Shown here: piece by piece, positions 38,049 to 47,435 of the stretch
Layout: every line of letters begins with the position of its first letter
How positions within the stretch are numbered: the first letter of the stretch is position 1
Source: Arachnia propionica
GTDB lineage: Bacteria; Actinomycetota; Actinomycetes; Propionibacteriales; Propionibacteriaceae
Length of the DNA stretch: 64,000 nucleotides
Reading direction: 5' to 3'
Assembly: GCF_037055325.1 (NCBI RefSeq)
Contig: NZ_CP146373.1
Location: 1,550,001-1,614,000 of the forward strand
Made by a program: the position numbers and the translations under genes
Notes under the pieces: model-generated
Told to the model about the DNA's origin: nothing
Seen by the model: the letters and a program-made list of their open reading frames with translations, nothing else
The model's database searches: none

Positions 38049-38543
38049 ATGCGTGGGGCGGACGCATCCGCCCCACGCCTCCAGGTGGGTGGGCCGGGGG
38101 CGCGGGGCGAGGAAATAGCGACGGCTGACGCCGTCACCCCGGTTGCCCCGGTGCCTCGCCGGCGGCGGGCGGGGCATGTCAGCTGGTTCGGGCGACGCCG
38201 GGCCCGGCGCGGCCAGCGGGGTATGGCGACGGTGGAGTTCGCCATCGGGTTGGTCACTCTCGTGCTGCTGGTATCGGCCCTGGTCGGTATCGTCCTGCTC
38301 GGGGTGTCCCAGTCGGGTATCCAGACCGTCAGCTCGGAATTGGCCAAGCACCTGGCACGGGGCGACGATGCGCTGGCGGAGAAAACCAAGGAGAAGGCGC
38401 CCGAGCGGGCACGCATCGAGGTCGAACGCGCCGAGTCCGGGGTGCGGGTGACCACCCGCCTGGACGTCTCCATCCTCCACGTCGGTGCGATTCCCCTCGA
38501 GGCCACTGCCTGGGCTCACTGGGAACCGGGGGTCGGACCATGA
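38049..38543 (+). CDS. TadE family pseudopilin
   Basis: 164 residues from ATG 38049. After a basic Arg-rich leader of about 58 residues comes GMATVEFAIGLVTLVLLVSALVGIVLLGV, a TadE-type helix with the conserved Glu; the rest is a small exported domain. The long leader may be too long, and an internal ATG (38223, MATVEFAIG) is the other possible start. It overlaps the next gene by 4 bases. Confidence 0.85.
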   Translation: MRGADASAPRLQVGGPGARGEEIATADAVTPVAPVPRRRRAGHVSWFGRRRARRGQRGMATVEFAIGLVTLVLLVSALVGIVLLGVSQSGIQTVSSELAKHLARGDDALAEKTKEKAPERARIEVERAESGVRVTTRLDVSILHVGAIPLEATAWAHWEPGVGP

Positions 38544-38926
38544 GCACCACACACCGTCCGGGACGTTCCCGGGTCCGCGACGAGCGGGGAATGGGAACGG
38601 TGCTGGTCGCGGGGGTCTGTCTGGGGCTGGTGATGGTCGCTGCCACCGTCGCGCTGATCGTCGGGTGGCTGGCCCGCGCGGAACGGGCTCAGGATGTCGC
38701 CGATCTGACGGCCCTGGCAGCCGCCGCGGTCGAGGTGAATGGTGGCGACGCTTGCGCCGAGGCCTCGAAGGTGGCCTCGAAGAACGGTGGACGCCTCGCC
38801 GGCTGCGAGGTGCGGGGGCAGCGTCCCCGGTTCGTGGTCGAGGTGACAGTTGCCCTGCCGTTGCTGGAGGGGCGTGGTTTCAACCCCGCCGACGTGGAAC
38901 GAAACGCCACCGCGGGGACGGTGTGA
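38540..38926 (+). CDS. TadE-like helicase/secretion neighbourhood protein (Rv3654c-like)
   Basis: 128 residues. RDERGMGTVLVAGVCLGLVMVAATVALIVGWL is the anchor, followed by ERAQDVADLTALAAAA and a small domain ending with an ATAGTV tail. This is the pattern of the TadE-like protein found next to the DEAD/H helicase in actinobacteria. It faces that helicase tail to tail, 86 bases apart, which is the normal order. Confidence 0.88.
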   Translation: MSTTHRPGRSRVRDERGMGTVLVAGVCLGLVMVAATVALIVGWLARAERAQDVADLTALAAAAVEVNGGDACAEASKVASKNGGRLAGCEVRGQRPRFVVEVTVALPLLEGRGFNPADVERNATAGTV

Positions 38927-39012
38927 GAGGAGACGTCATGTGAGCACCATCCGGGGTTTCGCGGACGGGTGCTGTTCGAGGATCCGATCGAATCGCCCCG
39001 GCGGCCGGTTTC

Positions 39013-41247
39013 TCAGAGGATCCGGCGCAGCAGCTCGGTGGCTGCCGTTTTGTCGAGGACCTGGTTGGCGTTGCCGCATTTCGGGGAGACGACGCAGGCC
39101 GGGCAGCCCGTTTCACAGCGGCAGGTGCGCAGCCGTTCCAAGGTCGCCGCCAGCCACTGCTCGGCCACCTCGTGGGCTCGGGCGGCGAAACCCGCCCCAC
39201 CGGGCAGGCCGTCGTGGACGAACACCGTCGCCAATCCGGTGTCCGGGTGACGGGCCGTGGAAACCCCGCCGATGTCCCAGCGGTCGCAGGGCGCGAAGGC
39301 CGGCAGCAAGCCGATGGAGGTGTGTTCGGCGGCGTGCGCAGCGGCTCCGAGTTGCAGCGAACCCCAGCCCAGTTCCCGTTCCAGGGTCTCCGGGACGCTC
39401 CACCACACTGCCTGCGTGGTGAGGGTGTGTTCCGGGCAGTCGAGCGGGGTGGAGTCGAGCACCTCGTGGGTGGTTTCGTCGCGGCGCAGGTATCCGGTGA
39501 CTTGCCAGCTGAGTCGCACGTCGCCGAAATGCAGGGTTGTCGAGCCGAGTGGTCGCGACCGCTGCTCCCGCAGCACCGCGATGTCCTGGACGGATTCGGC
39601 CTGGGTGTACCAGGGGTTGCGGGCGGCCACCACCATGGCACGGCGCTCCTCGACGTCCAGTTCGGTCACCACAAACGAGCGTCCTTGGTGGAGGTAGACG
39701 GCACCCTGATGGACGGTGCGGTCGGCGGCTGCCGGATCCACCACCCCGATCACCTGTCCGGTGGAGCGTTCGATGATCTCCACGGGCCGGGGTGTGGTGG
39801 ATCGCAGGTTGATGTGGTCGACGGCGCGGTCGGGGCGGGTCCAGTACCACGTTCTGCCGCGGTCCCGCAGCACTTTTCCGGCGGCGAGGTGTGCTGCTAG
39901 CGGCAGGGCGGTGGGGCCGAACCAGCGTTCGTCGGCGGCCGTCAACGGGTGTTCCTGCGCGGCGGCTGCCAGGTGTGGGCCGAGGACGTGCGGGTTCTGC
40001 GGGTGGCAGATCGCGGCTTCGACGGGGGCGTCGAAGATCAGTTCGGGATGTTGCAGCAGGTAGGCGTCAAGGGGGTTCTCACGGGCCAGCAGCACCACCA
40101 GAGCCTCCTTGCCCGCGCGGCCCGCCCGTCCGGCCTGCTGCCAGAACGCCGACAGTTTCCCGGGAAACCCGGACACGAGCACCGCGTCGATGCCGGAGAC
40201 GTCGATGCCGAGTTCCAGCGCGTTCGTGGTGGCCAGTCCGAGGATCTCCCCGGTGTGCAGAGCTGCCTCCAGGTCGCGGCGTTCCATGGCCAGGTAGCCG
40301 CCACGGTAAGACGCGATCCGCCCCGGTTCGGCGGCCAGTTCAGCGGCCTCCAGGCTGGTCAGTTCCGCCCCGGCACGGGATGCGACGAAGGCGAGGGTCT
40401 GGGTGGCGTCGTCTGTCAGTCCCGCCAGCAGCCGGGAGGTGTCGCGGGCGAGGCTGGTGGATGGTTGCCACAGCACGACGGTGCGGGCGGCGGTCGGGGC
40501 GGTCGAGTCGGCGACCACCTCCACCCGGTCCTCACCGATCAGGGCGCCCCCGAAGTCGGCGGCGTTCGGTGCGGTGGCGGAGCTGAGCAGGATGGTCGGT
40601 TCGGCGCCGTGGGCGGCCGCAAGGCGTCGCAGCCGCCGCAGCACCTGCGCGACGTGCGCCCCGAAGACTCCCTGGTAGCGGTGGGCTTCGTCGATGATGA
40701 CGTAGCGCAGCCCGCCCAGCAGCGCCGACCAGCGACGATGGTTCGGCAGCACGGAGAAGTGCAGCATGTCGGGGTTGGTGAGCACCAGGTTGGCGTGCTC
40801 GCGGGCGAATCGCCGCTCGGCCTCGTCGGAGTCGCCATCGAGGGCACCGATCCGCACCGACCCCGGGGCCAGAGCCTCGGCGGCCCGGGCCTGGTCGTGA
40901 GCCAGGGCCTTGGTGGGCGCCAGGTACAGCGCGGTGGGGCGGCGCAGCGCGAATCCCCTGCCGCGACCCGCCCTGGGTTCCCGCAGCGCGGCGAGCACTG
41001 GCATCAGGTAGGCCAGCGACTTCCCGGAACCGGTGGGGGTGCAGATCGCGGCGTGACTGCCAGCACGGGCCAGCTCCGCGAATTCCGCCTGGTGCCACCA
41101 GGGCCGGTCGATACCCGCGGCCCGGAACCCGTCGACGAGTTCCGCATCGAGCCAGCCGGGCCAGTCGGCCCACGCCCCCGGGGAAGCGGGCCGGCGGCGC
41201 ACCACCACCGCCTCCTCGGCCCCGGTCACCCACTCCCAGTTCACCGG
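39013..41247 (-). CDS. DEAD/DEAH-box helicase of the helicase/secretion neighbourhood
   Basis: About 744 residues. Motif I is TPTGSGKS, motif II DEAH (IIDEAHRYQG), motif III LSSATAPN; the second RecA domain has TNALELGIDV and QQAGRAGR. The C-terminus carries a four-cysteine cluster (CRCETGCPACV then CGN), as in DUF1998-type helicases. It is the actinobacterial helicase that always accompanies the Tad locus; its cellular task is not settled. GTG 41247 (VNWEWVTG) is my choice; ATG 41289 and GTG 41316 are open too. Confidence 0.93.
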   Translation of the reverse strand, partial: PVNWEWVTGAEEAVVVRRRPASPGAWADWPGWLDAELVDGFRAAGIDRPWWHQAEFAELARAGSHAAICTPTGSGKSLAYLMPVLAALREPRAGRGRGFALRRPTALYLAPTKALAHDQARAAEALAPGSVRIGALDGDSDEAERRFAREHANLVLTNPDMLHFSVLPNHRRWSALLGGLRYVIIDEAHRYQGVFGAHVAQVLRRLRRLAAAHGAEPTILLSSATAPNAADFGGALIGEDRVEVVADSTAPTAARTVVLWQPSTSLARDTSRLLAGLTDDATQTLAFVASRAGAELTSLEAAELAAEPGRIASYRGGYLAMERRDLEAALHTGEILGLATTNALELGIDVSGIDAVLVSGFPGKLSAFWQQAGRAGRAGKEALVVLLARENPLDAYLLQHPELIFDAPVEAAICHPQNPHVLGPHLAAAAQEHPLTAADERWFGPTALPLAAHLAAGKVLRDRGRTWYWTRPDRAVDHINLRSTTPRPVEIIERSTGQVIGVVDPAAADRTVHQGAVYLHQGRSFVVTELDVEERRAMVVAARNPWYTQAESVQDIAVLREQRSRPLGSTTLHFGDVRLSWQVTGYLRRDETTHEVLDSTPLDCPEHTLTTQAVWWSVPETLERELGWGSLQLGAAAHAAEHTSIGLLPAFAPCDRWDIGGVSTARHPDTGLATVFVHDGLPGGAGFAARAHEVAEQWLAATLERLRTCRCETGCPACVVSPKCGNANQVLDKTAATELLRRIL

Positions 41248-41316
41248 CCCAACTCTGCCACCCCTCGCCGACTGATCGGGTCGGACCATTCCATGAAACC
41301 GGTTGAGACGGCTCAC

Positions 41317-41945
41317 GAGAAACGAGCGACCCGAGATGACGCATATACTCAGGCTCGCTGCATGCCCGGCAAAGCAGTTCCAGCTCTCCAGATTCGTCCC
41401 GATCCCGAGCTTCAGGTGGCGCTCCTAGCCGGGCTGATGTCTCCTGGGCGTGTTGAACAACATCACCGCCGGACAGACGGCTGCGGTCTTCGCTCATGCA
41501 CGCCAGCAACGGATCCCGGTTTCCGTGTGGCGCACTAGGCGGCAGTGTGGACACGACCACAAGGCCAGAGTGACCTGCACCGTGGCGTGGCCCTGATCGG
41601 GATCAGCTTCACGTCTAATCTAGCCGCAGGATCCTCACTATGTCGCTGTATGTAATGATCCATTTCGATGGAATTATCGATGATCATGCATGGCCTGGCT
41701 GGTGTCACTGGAACGGTCGTAAGGATGTCGGCCTTCACACTGATGCTGACACACCTGGGGAACACAAGTATTCCAGGAACCTCTTAGACCACCTACCCGA
41801 ATGACCCGATCAGATGATCTTTTGAGGAGGGCCCGTACGATTAGCGGAGGCAACTCCTCCAATGGTCATAGACCGTGAGATGGAATCGGCGGACTAGCGA
41901 GGTTCATCCTGTTGGCTATGGGCAACGCGCAGTTAAGCTTGATGT
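41317..41945. other. Non-coding, lower-GC stretch at the left edge of the island
   Basis: About 630 bases without a convincing gene. The base composition drops from the helicase into this stretch. A 14-base palindrome CTGATCGGGATCAG lies at about 41595-41610. Small minus-strand open frames at 41535-41765 and 41674-41862 overlap each other and lack ribosome binding sites or family features. It probably holds the promoter of the sensor kinase and the scar of island entry. Confidence 0.45.
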
Positions 41946-43088
41946 ATGAGCGAGAACTGGGGGCATGGATGGCGCGGCGACATGCTCGTCGCGCTGGTGG
42001 CGATCCTGGTTTGTATCCTCATGGGGCTGGTCGGGCAGCCTGACTGGTGGTGGTCCGCGATGATGGCCGCAACGCTGGCACTGCGGAGAACAGCCCCTGT
42101 CGCGATGGCAACGGTTGCTATGTGCATCTCTTTGGCACACTTGCTCGCGGAAGCGTCGTTCCTCTTGCCCGGCGATGCAATACTGCTCGTGGCTGCATAC
42201 TCAATGGCAGCCCATTCACGCGAACAGCATTCCATCATCGGACCGATACTCGGCCTGACGTTTCTGACAGTGTTCACAGGACGGGCGATCGCCGGTGGTC
42301 AGATGCCTACTCACAGCTCTGCCGTTCTCATCATCGGCTTGGTTTCCGTAAGTTTCGTTGCCGCTTGGTCTCTTGGGCTGCTGCTGCGGCACCGTGCCGA
42401 TGCTGTACAACAGGCAGAGTATCGACGACTGCTATCCGAACGTGACGCTGAAGCCCGCTCGCAACTCGCTGCGCTTGAGGAACGTGAACACATCAGCGAT
42501 GAAATACACGATATTCTGGCGCACACGCTCACTGGTATCGTAATACAAGCAGAAAGCGGGCAGGCCATCGCACCAACGAGCGAAGTCTACGATCTGTTCG
42601 CGCGGATCTCTGGAGCTGGTCGATCAGCACTTACAGAAGTGCGCTGTCTACTTGCGCCGGCGGACTCTGAAAAGACAAGCCCTTCACCAAGCCTGGAAGA
42701 CCTCGACAGACTTCTCCAAGAGCTCCGCTCCTCAGGGCTGCGTATTAGCTACCAGGAAGACGGCGGTCCGGTCCCGCTGAGTCCTGGCCTGTCACTGGCC
42801 GTCTATCGGGTGCTCCAGGAGTCGCTGACAAACGTCATTCGTCACGGTGCTGAGAGCAGCGTTCAGCTTGCCTTCAGCTGGACAGCAGAGAGCCTCACGG
42901 TCACGGTATCGAATCCCATTAAGGCCGAGTCTGTGAATGCGCCGGTGCGTGAACACCGCGGCATCGCTGGAATGAGGCGCCGCTGCACGCTCTACGGCGG
43001 TCGTCTATCCTACGAGGTATACGACTCCTTTACCCTTGTCGCGATATGGCCATTGACTGCGGCAGGTACTACGGTGACGGCGCGATGA
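41946..43088 (+). CDS. NarL-type sensor histidine kinase
   Basis: 380 residues. About five membrane spans fill 12-150. A coiled stretch leads to the HisKA_3 motif REHISDEIHDILAHTLTG with the phospho-His in EIHD (near 187). The HATPase part has ESLTNVIRHG (N box) and GIAGMRRR (G box). Such kinases with membrane-embedded sensors often detect cell-wall antibiotics. It overlaps its response regulator as ATGA and is followed by an ABC exporter; the base composition is lower in GC than the flanks. Confidence 0.92.
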   Translation: MSENWGHGWRGDMLVALVAILVCILMGLVGQPDWWWSAMMAATLALRRTAPVAMATVAMCISLAHLLAEASFLLPGDAILLVAAYSMAAHSREQHSIIGPILGLTFLTVFTGRAIAGGQMPTHSSAVLIIGLVSVSFVAAWSLGLLLRHRADAVQQAEYRRLLSERDAEARSQLAALEEREHISDEIHDILAHTLTGIVIQAESGQAIAPTSEVYDLFARISGAGRSALTEVRCLLAPADSEKTSPSPSLEDLDRLLQELRSSGLRISYQEDGGPVPLSPGLSLAVYRVLQESLTNVIRHGAESSVQLAFSWTAESLTVTVSNPIKAESVNAPVREHRGIAGMRRRCTLYGGRLSYEVYDSFTLVAIWPLTAAGTTVTAR

Positions 43089-43816
43089 ACGATAAGCGGG
43101 ATCTCGGTGTGCTCGTCGTCGACGACCAATCGCTCGTCCTTGACGGGTTCACTCGCATCGTCAATGCCCAACCAGACATGCATACCGTGGGAACAGCTCG
43201 TAACGGCAAGGAAGCAATCGATCGCGTGCGTGTGCTTAAGCCCGATGTGGTCTTGATGGACATCAGGATGCCGCTCCTCGATGGCATCGAAGCGACCCGG
43301 ACGATCGTCAACGAGCAGATCAACCCGACCACACGGATCCTCGGGTTGACCACATATGACACCGACGCCTACGCCATCAGGATGCTCAAAGCCGGTGCCA
43401 TCGGGTTCATCCTCAAAGACAGCACTGCGGGCGAGCTCGTCGATGCGATCCGCGCGGCCCATCACGGAACATTCACCACCGCGGCGAGCACAGGGAAACG
43501 CCTGCTGGCCCGACTCACAACAGAGGAGCCGAAAGCGACTGCGAGAGCCGGGGCATTGACAACACTCACCGAGCGCGAGCGAAACGTGTTCGACCTCGTG
43601 GTCACCGGGCACTCCAACCCAGAGATCGCCCGACAGTTGTCCATCGCGGACGTCACCGTCAAAACACACGTAGGGCATATCCTCTCCAAACTCGGCGTCC
43701 GTGACAGGGTGCACCTCGTCATCTGGGCTCATAGACAGGGACTGGCTGACCCACTGATCACGCTTGCAGCGAGAGATGAAGGCATCATCGACGAAGCACA
43801 GGGCCCCCAGTCATAG
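43085..43816 (+). CDS. NarL/LuxR-family response regulator
   Basis: 243 residues. The receiver domain has the acidic pair DD (near 14-15), phospho-Asp in VVLMDIRMP, and the Lys in ILKDS. The C-terminal LuxR HTH is LTERERNVFDLVVTGHSNPEIARQLSIADVTVKTHVGHILSKLGVRDR. The partner kinase is the preceding gene. The likely target is the ABC operon that starts 114 bases downstream. Confidence 0.94.
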   Translation: MNDKRDLGVLVVDDQSLVLDGFTRIVNAQPDMHTVGTARNGKEAIDRVRVLKPDVVLMDIRMPLLDGIEATRTIVNEQINPTTRILGLTTYDTDAYAIRMLKAGAIGFILKDSTAGELVDAIRAAHHGTFTTAASTGKRLLARLTTEEPKATARAGALTTLTERERNVFDLVVTGHSNPEIARQLSIADVTVKTHVGHILSKLGVRDRVHLVIWAHRQGLADPLITLAARDEGIIDEAQGPQS

Positions 43817-43930
43817 GTCTCCCACAATGGTATGAGGTGTCGGGCAAAAAATTTCCCCCTGCGGCACGATGCGTAACAGGCCCGGCACCGGGAAACTTGG
43901 AAGCATGCTGCACACCAAGTCGAGCGCATC

Positions 43931-44830
43931 ATGAGTACCGTCATTGAAACTCGAGGTCTGACGAAACAGTTCAAGGGTCACACAGCTGTCGACAGTCTCG
44001 ATCTGAGGATCCCACAAGGCGTCGTTTACGGATTTCTCGGCCCAAACGGTTCGGGAAAGTCGACGACGATGAAGATGCTGCTGGGCCTGACCCAGCCGAC
44101 AGCCGGTGAGATCGAGATCTTCGGGAAACGTCTCACACCTGCCTCACGTGGTGAGCTACTGCCATTAATCGGTTCGATGATCGAAGCGCCCCCAGGCTAT
44201 GGACATCTAACCGGCTGGGAGAACATGCAGATCGTCCGCGACATGCTCGGTCTCGCTGTTCCACAAATCGAGGAAGCTCTGAAAACCGTGCGCCTCATAG
44301 AGCACAAAGACAAGCTGGTGCGGAACTATTCACTGGGAATGAAGCAGCGCCTCGGCATCGCCATGGCCCTCGCACGCAATCCCGCACTACTAGTGCTCGA
44401 CGAGCCTACAAACGGCCTCGACCCAGCCGGTATCGAAGAAATACGCACCCTCCTTATGGATCTTGCAAACAAGGGCATCACAGTGATGGTTTCCAGCCAC
44501 CTACTCGACGAAATCGACAAAATGGCAACCATCTTAGGTATTCTTTCATCGGGGAAGATGATCTTCCAGGGCACACGCGAGCAATTATTTGAACACTCCG
44601 TGCCTGATCTGATCATCAAAACTTCCCGTCCTGGAGATGCTCGCCGGCTCGTCGATGGCGCGACCATTACCCCTGATGGCATTATCGTCAGCGGACTGGA
44701 TAAGGAACAAACCGCCGCAATGGTAAAAATACTTGCTGCTGCTGACATCCCAATCCACGAGGTGCGTCGTGTGCAGCAGAGCCTTGAGGACGTTTTCATG
44801 GATCTCACCGGCCGAGGCGGTCTCGTATGA
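43931..44830 (+). CDS. ABC transporter ATP-binding protein (LanF/BcrA-like)
   Basis: 299 residues. Walker A GPNGSGKST, the signature YSLGMKQRLGIAMALA, Walker B LLVLDEPTNGLDPAG and a switch His in MVSSHLLDE. The Q-loop/accessory region and C-terminal part (VRRVQQSLEDVFMDLT) are typical of the bacitracin and lantibiotic immunity transporters. It overlaps the first permease by 4 bases. Confidence 0.93.
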   Translation: MSTVIETRGLTKQFKGHTAVDSLDLRIPQGVVYGFLGPNGSGKSTTMKMLLGLTQPTAGEIEIFGKRLTPASRGELLPLIGSMIEAPPGYGHLTGWENMQIVRDMLGLAVPQIEEALKTVRLIEHKDKLVRNYSLGMKQRLGIAMALARNPALLVLDEPTNGLDPAGIEEIRTLLMDLANKGITVMVSSHLLDEIDKMATILGILSSGKMIFQGTREQLFEHSVPDLIIKTSRPGDARRLVDGATITPDGIIVSGLDKEQTAAMVKILAAADIPIHEVRRVQQSLEDVFMDLTGRGGLV

Positions 44831-45579
44831 GAAACAACATCTGGCTGGAATTCCGCAAGATGCGACGTCTACACACATTACCACTACTCATCGGACTGAT
44901 CGCCGCTGTTGCAGCTCTTAGCTCAGCTTCACTGTTCTCCGGTAGAACGCACGAGATGTTCGATAACCCAGCAGCACATCCGTGGGCCAGCCTATTACTG
45001 AGTTACACGATGATGGCTGCAATGACCTCGCCGATTCTTGTCGCCGTCTTGGCCAGCCGTCAAACAGACATTGAGCACTCCGGCGTCGGCTGGACACTAG
45101 CCGCAACAGCAGGGCACACCCCGGGAACATTGTGCCGCGCCAAGCTCGCTGCCCTTGCAATCTTGCTCCTACCCGCCGTCCTCGTAGAGACGCTTCTAGT
45201 GATTGGCATCGGCCGGCTAGCAGGCATCCAGGTACCGTTGGAGGTTGCGCAATGGGCAGGCTACACTTTGCTGCTTTACCTTGTGGACGTCGCCTTCTGT
45301 GCCTTACACATTTGGCTTGCCGCTCGGATGGAAAACCAACTCGTCAGTGTCGGCGTTGGAATGCTCGGGGCGTTCTTGGCCGTGTTCTCTCTACTCATAC
45401 CCGCCGACATCACCAAGGTAATCCCATGGGGCTACTACGCTGTGATCTCTCATGTTGGCCAACATAATGGCAATGTCTCTTATGTTACCGTCGCCTACGG
45501 CTGGGTCGCCGGATTCCTTGTCATAGTCGCGCTCGTCTTCATCCTGGTCACTCGGCATTTGGATCACGTCGAAAGGTAA
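44827..45579 (+). CDS. ABC transporter permease (LanE-like)
   Basis: 250 residues with about six membrane spans (near 18-38, 55-73, 100-122, 135-155, 170-188 and 220-240). The N-terminus MRNNIWLEFRKMRRLHT has the basic approach of ABC-2 immunity permeases (lantibiotic type). Partner of the ATPase and the following permease. Confidence 0.85.
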   Translation: MRNNIWLEFRKMRRLHTLPLLIGLIAAVAALSSASLFSGRTHEMFDNPAAHPWASLLLSYTMMAAMTSPILVAVLASRQTDIEHSGVGWTLAATAGHTPGTLCRAKLAALAILLLPAVLVETLLVIGIGRLAGIQVPLEVAQWAGYTLLLYLVDVAFCALHIWLAARMENQLVSVGVGMLGAFLAVFSLLIPADITKVIPWGYYAVISHVGQHNGNVSYVTVAYGWVAGFLVIVALVFILVTRHLDHVER

Positions 45580-45585
45580 AGCTCA

Positions 45586-46332
45586 ATGTTCAGGGCAGAA
45601 CTTACCAAGCTCAAACGCTCCAGCACCTGGATCATCGCATTCGTCCTCCCGATCCTCGCAGTCACCACTGGCACGATCAACTTCGCTGGCAATAGCAACG
45701 CACTCGACTCAGGATGGGCCTCATTCACATCCCAGGTCGTCCTGTTCTATGGCCTACTATTTTATTCAATGGGCATCAGCCTGCTTGCGGCGACGGCCTG
45801 GCGCATGGAGCATCGCGGCACCAACTGGAATTTGTTGTTAACGGCAACCGCAAAACCTTTCCGACTCGCGGCCGCCAAGGTTGGTGCGGTTTTTATCCCA
45901 GTGACACTCATGCAAGCCGTCCTCGTCACAGGAACCGCCTTCTCGGGAATCTTCGTCCTTCACCTAGAAGGACCTTTCCCTTGGGGGTTTGCAGTCGTTG
46001 GATTCATCGCACTGGTAGCCGCTCTGCCATTGATCACCGTGCAATCTCTGCTTTCAATGCTACTGAAATCCTTCGCCGCGCCAGTAGCCTTGTGCCTGCT
46101 GGGGTGCGTGGCCGGGGTAGCAGCCGTCACTTCTACCACACTGAAGCCCATCGGATATATCCTCCCGCAAGCCATCAACACTCGCGCTCTCAATCTCGGT
46201 TCCATCGCAATCGCCGAATCCGGCGGACTCACCATCGGCGACGCCGCGTCTCTCCTGATCACGAGCCTCGCACTAACAGCGGCCCTCGCATGGATTACCG
46301 TTCCCCTCATTCAAGCAGTCAAGCTTCGTTGA
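45586..46332 (+). CDS. ABC transporter permease (LanG-like)
   Basis: 248 residues, six membrane spans. FRAELTKLKRSSTWIIAFVLPILAVTTGTINF is close in pattern to MutG/LanG permeases, and WRMEHRGTNWNLLLT is the typical cytoplasmic motif of that group. With the two upstream genes it forms a complete three-part exporter like LanFEG, which expels lantibiotics from the membrane. No lantibiotic precursor, dehydratase or cyclase gene is nearby. Confidence 0.88.
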   Translation: MFRAELTKLKRSSTWIIAFVLPILAVTTGTINFAGNSNALDSGWASFTSQVVLFYGLLFYSMGISLLAATAWRMEHRGTNWNLLLTATAKPFRLAAAKVGAVFIPVTLMQAVLVTGTAFSGIFVLHLEGPFPWGFAVVGFIALVAALPLITVQSLLSMLLKSFAAPVALCLLGCVAGVAAVTSTTLKPIGYILPQAINTRALNLGSIAIAESGGLTIGDAASLLITSLALTAALAWITVPLIQAVKLR

Positions 46333-47435
46333 CATCACGAGGCCGGCATTGTCAACGACGTCGCGTAACGAAAATCAGAGAAGGCATGGATGAACGTTCA
46401 GACCTCTCATATCAATAGCAGAGCTCTAGACTTTTGTAGATGGCAGTAAAAAACTTGGATTATACTCCAGACCTCCGCCCGATTTTCCTCAATTCCCAAT
46501 AGGCTTCCTTCGGCACGCACCACCCGAGCAAAAAATTGAAGCCCAGTCTGATTGCCTTCAGCCTTCAGCCTTCAGCCTTCAGCATTCAGCCTATGATGCC
46601 GCCATCTTTGATCGCTTTTATTCTGACAGGACTCCCGTTGGGCAATTCTATTTTCTTGCAAACAGTGAGGCTTATTCACAGACGGCGTGGCGGCCAGCAA
46701 AGCCCCTAGTCAGGGCGCACTTGAGAAAGGCTGTGAATAAGGCTCAGTGTTGAATGATATCTACTGCAGCGCTGGTCGCAACACATCCCCGCCATTCCTA
46801 CCGAAGCATTAGGTAGCATATTACTCATAACAACGACATGGCCGACGTACATGTATTCTACCCCCGAACCTGACTGGGGAATCATCACATCCTTGACGCG
46901 CCAAGAGTTCCACACCGCCAAACCTTCAACGCGCTTTGGATCACTTCGGTTCACATGCATCCCTACTATGGCGCAACCAACAATTCTTGACCGAGCGGAC
47001 AGCCCAGTCATGGTCGTCGGAAACACGCTTCCTTCCCGGCGAGAAGTATGTGGGCGATATCACCGACATACTTCTGGAACTAGGACATCAGCTGTGAAGT
47101 CTTTTTGATCAGGCCGGGATGTCCCGTCGGCACGGTAGTTGTGCACCTTGGGGTTCGCAGATCACTGCGCGAACATCAATGGGAATACCGCGACAAGGCC
47201 ATCACGGTTCATGAGGGTGTTACGGAGGACATGCTACTGCGTTACGTCTCGGATGGTTGATCTGATTTTCCTGCAATTCTTCGTGATGCCTGACCTGAAG
47301 CTGACAACGGCGTCCGTCCACATGTCGCGCGGCCGCAAGAAGTTCCAACCATCACCCATGTCCTGAGACATCACACTCACAGGCCGGCTCAACCAGCGTC
47401 GGGGAAGGGATCCAGCCGGTTTCGGACCTTCGGGT
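46333..47435. other. Non-coding remnant zone at the right end of the island
   Basis: About 1.1 kb of lower-GC sequence with no gene I can support. It holds a heptamer tandem repeat (46554-46588). A few short stretches read like protein in different frames, for example GEKYVGDITDILLELGHQL before a stop near 47098 and HQWEYRDKAITVHEGVTEDMLLRY near 47170-47245; these may be relics of a decayed gene. A partial inverted copy of the dispersed repeat lies at about 47376-47403. Confidence 0.5.
46554..46588. repeat. Five tandem 7-bp repeats
   Basis: GCCTTCA occurs at 46554, 46561, 46568 and 46575 without spacers, followed by the variant GCATTCA at 46582. It is in the non-coding zone downstream of the ABC exporter, and may be prone to slippage. 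Confidence 0.85.

Noticed and set aside
41535..41862. Two small overlapping minus-strand open frames left of the sensor kinase
   Set aside because: They overlap each other in different frames, have no ribosome binding sites, and show no similarity to anything I know.
47139..47366. A 75-codon plus-strand open frame at the island's right end
   Set aside because: No ribosome binding site or family pattern. Protein-like phrases nearby lie in other frames, so at best it is decayed sequence.
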